DNA of 64,000 bases, from the NCBI RefSeq assembly GCF_016545825.1, contig NC_052620.1, forward strand, positions 42,098,620-42,162,619, written 5' to 3'. Source of the stretch: Eucalyptus grandis (taxonomy: Eukaryota > Streptophyta > Magnoliopsida > Myrtales > Myrtaceae). Made by a program: the position numbers and the translations under genes. Of the stretch, positions 59,710 through 64,000 are shown one piece after another (the stretch's first letter is position 1; each line of letters begins with the position of its first letter). Below the pieces are notes generated by a model that was given only the letters and a program-made list of their open reading frames with translations, searched no databases and had not been told where the DNA came from.

Positions 59710-60036
59710 ATGTTAAGTTTGGTGCGAATAGATTCAAATAGATTTTTCTCTAGAGGCTTTGTAAATATGTCCACCAGCTGATTTTTTCAATCAATGAATT
59801 GAATCATAACTTCTCCATTTTGAACATGATCTTTAATGAAGTGGAGTCCTCCAATCTTTACTATTCCACATCCAACAATTCTTCCTTTGCTAATTCCACC
59901 AAAAGAGACTTTTCCTCCATTCCTTTGAACAAGTTTTATAAAACAACTTGAATCTCCCATCATGTGTCTTGTACAGCCAATATCCAAATATCATTTAACA
60001 TTTTTCTTGATAGTGACCTGCAATTAAAAAAGAAAC
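59710..60036 (-). pseudogene. pol deletion joint of element D (protease to RNase H tail)
   Basis: The open frame 59787-59987 reads LDIGCTRHMMGDSS (protease; DIG for DSG), then GIVKIGG followed directly by LHFIKDHVQNGEVMIQFID, which is the RNase H tail of the other copies. About 3 kb of pol (integrase, RT, most of RNase H) has been lost at about 59845-59850. A Trp-to-TGA change precedes the protease motif. Confidence 0.88.
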
Positions 60037-61752
60037 TCAAGCTTTCTTTGGTACCCACAGTTTCTTGGGTCTAGTAGAGTTAGTGCAATATGTGGTATTT
60101 GCCCAATCCTTCTTAATAGGTCTCCAAACTATAGGACATTCTTTCTCAAAGTGTTACGAGCTGTTACACTTAGAACATTTGAGAGCACTTTGGCCAACAG
60201 GTTTTACAAAGACTTTTTGAAAATGATCTTTATAAGAGGCTTTTGAAGGTCTTTGTTTGATTCTTTCATTTACTTTTGGAAGATCAATTAGAGGAATGAT
60301 TTCAGAAGTCATTCCCAAGCCTGATTTGTTAAAGTAAAGTCTTTGTACTGAAAGAATCTTTTCCAACTTCTCAGATCCTATTAAAAATATTTTTGAAATA
60401 TTTGAAACGTCATTTTTCAAACATGTGTTTTCTTTTGAAAGAAAGTCTTCATTTTCTTTTAAAACAGCAAAACTTTGTCCAGATTTTCAAACTTTTCTTT
60501 CCAAGAGTTTTCATGTTGCTTCAATGTATAATTTTCTCTTTTTAACTCGGAAATCCTTTTAAGAGAAGTTTTGAGGCGAAGATAAAGTTCATCAATATAT
60601 TTTGAGACTTTAGTAGGAATTTTTAAATTACTTACCTCAATTTCGCTATCTGAGTCTGAGTCTGTATCTGTCTTAGAGTCTGAGTCTGATTTTGATTTTG
60701 CCATTAAGCAAATATTGACATAATCTTCGTCACTTTCTTCGCATTTAGTATCACTCCAAGTTTCTACTTTGAGAGTCTTTTTGTATTTCTCAGCTTTTCC
60801 CTTCTTTTTCTTCAATAAAGAACAGTTAGGTCTGATGTGTCCCTTTTTCTTGCATTCAAAGCAAATCACATCTTCATTGGACTCATCATCTTCAGTTGAT
60901 TTGTTTTGAAACTTTTGTGTGTTTTGTTTCTTCCAATTGAATCTTCTTTCATTTTTGTTTAATTTTCTGAACCTCCTTATCATAAGTGCTAGCTCTTCAT
61001 TGTCCATATCTTCTTCAGAGTCAGTAACATCAGAGTTATCGTTAGATTTTAAAGCAATAGACTTCTTACCTTTGGGATCTTCTTCTTCATTGATTTACTC
61101 AATGTCATAGGACTGAAGTGTGCCAACAAGTTCATCTACAGAGAGCGACATGATCCTTTGTGTTTCCCTTATTGAAGTCTTTACGTGATTCCAATCTTTG
61201 GAGAGTCCACGCAGCAGTTTGTTGACCTTCATGGGTCATGAGATTGGTTGTCCCTGATACTCTAGACCATTTACAATTTCTATAAAATGACTAAACATGT
61301 CAGTGATAGATTCTCCTAGTTTCATCTTGAAGGCTTCATACTATCTGAGCAGAATATTGATTCTGATTTCTTTCACTCGATCTGTTCCTTCATAGGTAAT
61401 GTGCAGTCTATCCCAAACTTCTTTAGCTATTTCACAATAAGATATTATGTTATACTCAGTAGGAGATAATGCACAATATAATGAGTAAATTGATTTTGCA
61501 TCAAGAGCTTGTTTATTGGTTATCTCTTCTTGAATCATCTCGCTAGCCTCCGCAACTTCTTTTCCCCTCTCTAAAACTGATGTAGGTTTAGGAATGATTC
61601 ATTTTCTACCACATCCCATTCCGAGAGGATATTTCGATCTTAGGAATGTCTTCATCTTATTTTCCATATACTTTGTATTCCTTTCTATCGAAATAAGGTG
61701 GTCTGGTGTTGCTTTGGCCTTCAACCAAACCTGGAGCCAACATACTAGCCAT
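60037..61752 (-). pseudogene. gag of element D
   Basis: ATG 61752 (MASMLAPGLVEGQ), with several breaks in the first 70 codons. Open at 61341-61538 (LDAKSIYSLYCALSP, LHITYEGTDRVKE) and 60459-61007 (182 residues: NEELALMIRRFRKL, first knuckle CFECKKKGHIRPNC, Asp/Ser repeat, coiled-coil-like KRISELKRENYTLKQ). The second knuckle lies near 60150-60190, where the final codons differ. The gag stop is TGA at plus-strand 60037-60039. Confidence 0.82.
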
Positions 61753-61802
61753 GGATCTTTGACTCAGAAGTAAAAAAACACTTCAATTTAATGAGTACAC
61801 AA

Positions 61803-61814
61803 GCTCTGATACCA
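61803..61814 (-). promoter_or_regulatory. Primer-binding site, element D
   Basis: Minus strand reads TGGTATCAGAGC just inside the LTR end. Confidence 0.9.
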
Positions 61815-61816
61815 AT

Positions 61817-62756
61817 TGATAATGCTAGTATAAGCATCTAGAGGGGGCTGAATAGGTGATCAAAGAAATGTTTGCTAATCTTAACAAAATAAATTAACTT
61901 CTATGAATAATAAACTGAAGGCGTGAAGAACTATAAACATTCACATAGAGTTGCAATTTAAAGTAAAGAGATAAGGGAACGAGAATTGAAACACAGTTTA
62001 TAATGGTTCGGCTTAGATCAAGCCTATGTCCACTCTCTCGCATTGACAGCCCACCGACTGGATTCCACTATGAACCAAAAGAGATTTTACAATCTCACGT
62101 CCTTGATTCCACAGTGTAGAGACTCTGCTACACTTCCTCAAGGTCTCTCAAATATCTAATCTCTCTTTTGAGTACAATTTAAACTCAACAATTGAAATAA
62201 CAAAGAACCAGGAGCTTCAAACTTTGAAATTTTTCTTTCACGTACACACTCAAATAACTTGAGCGTCTTCCTTATATACTCCGTCATGCATTCATAACCG
62301 TTGGCACCTTCCAATCATCCTGTTTGACAATATCAATTAGGGAGATCTCGAGTTGTTTAAGGAATGTGATGATAGCCCACCAATCATGTTCACCTATACA
62401 ATCAAGATCTAGGTTTCCATAAGTAGAACCTTCCAAGTATACTTCACCAATTAACGAATCTAAATTACTTGAATTAATTTCAATACGAATAATAGATCTC
62501 GAGGTGTTATCTCTAGCCGTGAGATCTTCTTCAACCACGTGAATCAAATCCTTAAAGATGTACTTTCATCTAGATAAATCTTCTTCAACGGATAATACTT
62601 TTCTTCGTTTTGGTCTGGAAACTGTCAATGAGGGCAGACTTTAAATCTTGAGTCTGGAGGTCTTCAGACTTTGACAATAGATTCTACAAGTCTTCAGACT
62701 AGACTGATGAAAATGTTTTGTCAACTTCAAAACAAATAGGGAAGTTTTCTCCAACA
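61817..62756 (-). repeat. 5' LTR of element D (940 bp)
   Basis: Minus strand TGTTGGAGAAAAC from 62756 down to CTAGCATTATCA at 61817. More similar to the solo LTR at 6875 (shared CTAGCA end and GGAACC/CAAATC blocks) than to the LTRs of C. Confidence 0.88.
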
Positions 62757-63460
62757 CTATTCATCCATCTTGCATTCCAAATACGTGATCAAAACGATCC
62801 CGACCTTTTTCTAAACAAAAACGGTCCTATGTTGACTTTTTCCCAAAAAGTCTTGGGTTTTCAGAAAAATATTTTGAGACGAGTCGACATTTTTAGAATT
62901 TATTGTGACAAGACAGAACTTTCATTTTTGTAATCGGACTCAATTTCACAGTTAATTTCAATCCGGCGCGTTTTTAGCGTGACCTAGGCTACCAAGTAAG
63001 TTTTCAAAATTTTTAGTGCAAATGACTCATGGTCGATTTTCTTCGAGCCACAATAAATCCACTCAACACATAGGCAACTCTCGATGGTCGTGAAAATCTT
63101 AAGGTTTCAATTACGGGCATAGGGTACCCAAAACGACAAAAAATCGACCGAGTGCCGATTGACGAGAATTTTGCAATTAGATGGAATCAGCCATACTTTG
63201 ATCACACATCTCAGTTGAATTGACCTATCCCTGATCTCTGATCAATTTTGACAATGTTGTAATGATCCTTGTAGACTAGCATAGTCGAACAGTCGACTTA
63301 TGGTCAAATTCTCAAGTCTATTGCATTAAAATCTCTTAATGACTTCCTCAGATAGTCTAGTTATCTCATGAGTGATCGGCTCTAAGAATAGCACTATAGA
63401 CGCGTCGATGAAAGGCCCAATTTATTCAATTGAAAACAATATTGAAAAGTCAGGATGTCA
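62757..63460 (+). repeat. Partial LTR of another retrotransposon
   Basis: Ends GGATGTCA directly before UGT homology and has the look of a Ty3/gypsy LTR (no coding, regulatory-type AT/GC mix). Its start is cut off by element D at 62757. Assignment by appearance only; the family was not confirmed. Confidence 0.4.
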
Positions 63461-63630
63461 CACACGAAGCCTTAGCGGTCATCCTCAACACGTTGTTCGC
63501 TTAGAAAAGGATGTTCTAATGGCTTTCTCTTCCATATTTCAAAATCTTTACACATTTGGTTCGATTCACTTACTTCTTAATAAAATCGAAGATGACAACT
63601 CATGTTGCATAGGCTCAAATTTGTGGAAAG
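63461..63630 (+). pseudogene. UGT85-type copy 5, exon 2 fragment
   Basis: About 170 bp matching the start of the open part of copy 3 exon 2 (29450-29620): VILNT, LEKDVLMAFSSIF, IHLLLNKIEDDNS, GSNLWK. One frame is open from 63372, but its N-terminal part comes from the adjoining LTR. A TAG follows at 63633. It belongs to the second UGT subfamily seen in copy 3. Both sides are cut: by an LTR on the left and by unrelated DNA at 63631. Confidence 0.85.
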
Positions 63631-64000
63631 TGTAGAAAATTAATTCACATAAACAATTAATTAATCAAGAATAATCGGATCCATATATGACTGTAAAACA
63701 CTGGAATCGATATGCACAACATAAATAAAATGTACTTGTTTGAGCCATTGCTTCACTTGAGGAAAAATAGATCACTATGATATCAGAGATCTATTTGAAT
63801 GCCAGATCTTCCTCTCCATGACTTATTTCACTATAACAGCTTTCAATGGGATTAAACAACTGATAAGTATAACCTACCATTTTTATAGATTAGAGAGGAA
63901 ACTTAGCAAACCCTAATTAATAATGTGTCAACTAAGCTCTTCCCATTACGAGCTTCAGTTAAACACAATTGCCTACACTTTGCTACTCAACTAGGCCCAT
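63631..64000. other. Unassigned AT-rich DNA
   Basis: UGT homology stops at GTGGAAAG, and new sequence begins TGTAGAAAATT. This could be the TG end of one more LTR insertion that continues beyond the window. No coding region was seen. Confidence 0.4.

Larger units (their letters stand above)
57724..62756 (-). mobile_element. Copia element D, pol mostly deleted
   Basis: Reading down from 62756: 5' LTR (61817-62756), PBS, gag (ATG at 61752), start of protease, then a direct jump to the last part of RNase H, a spacer and an env-like gene cut at 57724 by the 3' LTR of element C. Integrase, RT and most of RNase H are gone. Its env-like gene is the most diverged of the four, so D may belong to a sister subfamily. 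Confidence 0.9.

Noticed and set aside
1..64000. tRNA, rRNA, CRISPR arrays, riboswitches, replication origins
   Set aside because: None could be recognised by eye on either strand; short direct repeats present are microsatellites or LTR words.

Overview
The window is nuclear DNA of a flowering plant, most likely a dicot. It holds a decayed tandem cluster of family-1 UDP-glycosyltransferase (UGT85-type) genes overrun by LTR retrotransposons and non-autonomous DNA transposons. The evidence is plant-type UGT exons with GT/AG introns, a copia lineage with an env-like third gene, solo LTRs with 5-bp target duplications, and hAT-like and MULE-like elements. An order such as Myrtales would fit, but that is inference and not proven by the sequence. 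No bacterial-type operons, rRNA, tRNA or CRISPR were seen.

Layout. 1-5029: 3' half of a Sirevirus-like copia element (RT/RNase H remnant, env-like gene, two polypurine tracts, 3' LTR). 5030-12666: UGT copy 1, with a hAT-like element in its intron (itself holding a solo copia LTR) and a 3-kb solo LTR in exon 2. 12667-21978: spacer, UGT copy 2 and downstream DNA with a MULE-like element flanked by a 395-bp direct repeat. 21979-25892: a second long solo LTR. 26241-30145: chimeric UGT copy 3, with a third long solo LTR in exon 2. 30146-37179: a second copy of the spacer plus UGT copy 4, whose promoter and first 48 codons are deleted but whose exon 2 is open. 37180-62756: four copia elements of one family in alternating orientation (A+, B-, C+, D-), of which only C has two LTRs. 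62757-64000: part of another LTR, a UGT fragment (copy 5) and unassigned DNA.

How it fits together. About 9 kb was duplicated in tandem (about 12.5-21.1 kb versus 29.85-37.2 kb). The left breakpoint of the second unit lies inside the sugar-donor (PSPG) box of UGT copy 3, so the duplication joint and the gene fusion are the same event. No UGT locus here is intact. The copia elements share a gene order of gag (two zinc knuckles separated by a coiled coil), a TGA, pol (PR-IN-RT-RH) and a separate env-like gene, all variously broken. The best leads are the TGA at the gag/pol boundary found in all four informative copies, the doubled polypurine tract, the 395-bp duplication around a MULE-like element with an empty paralogous site, and a GC-rich core shared by transposons with different termini. 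I found no convincing new cellular system.
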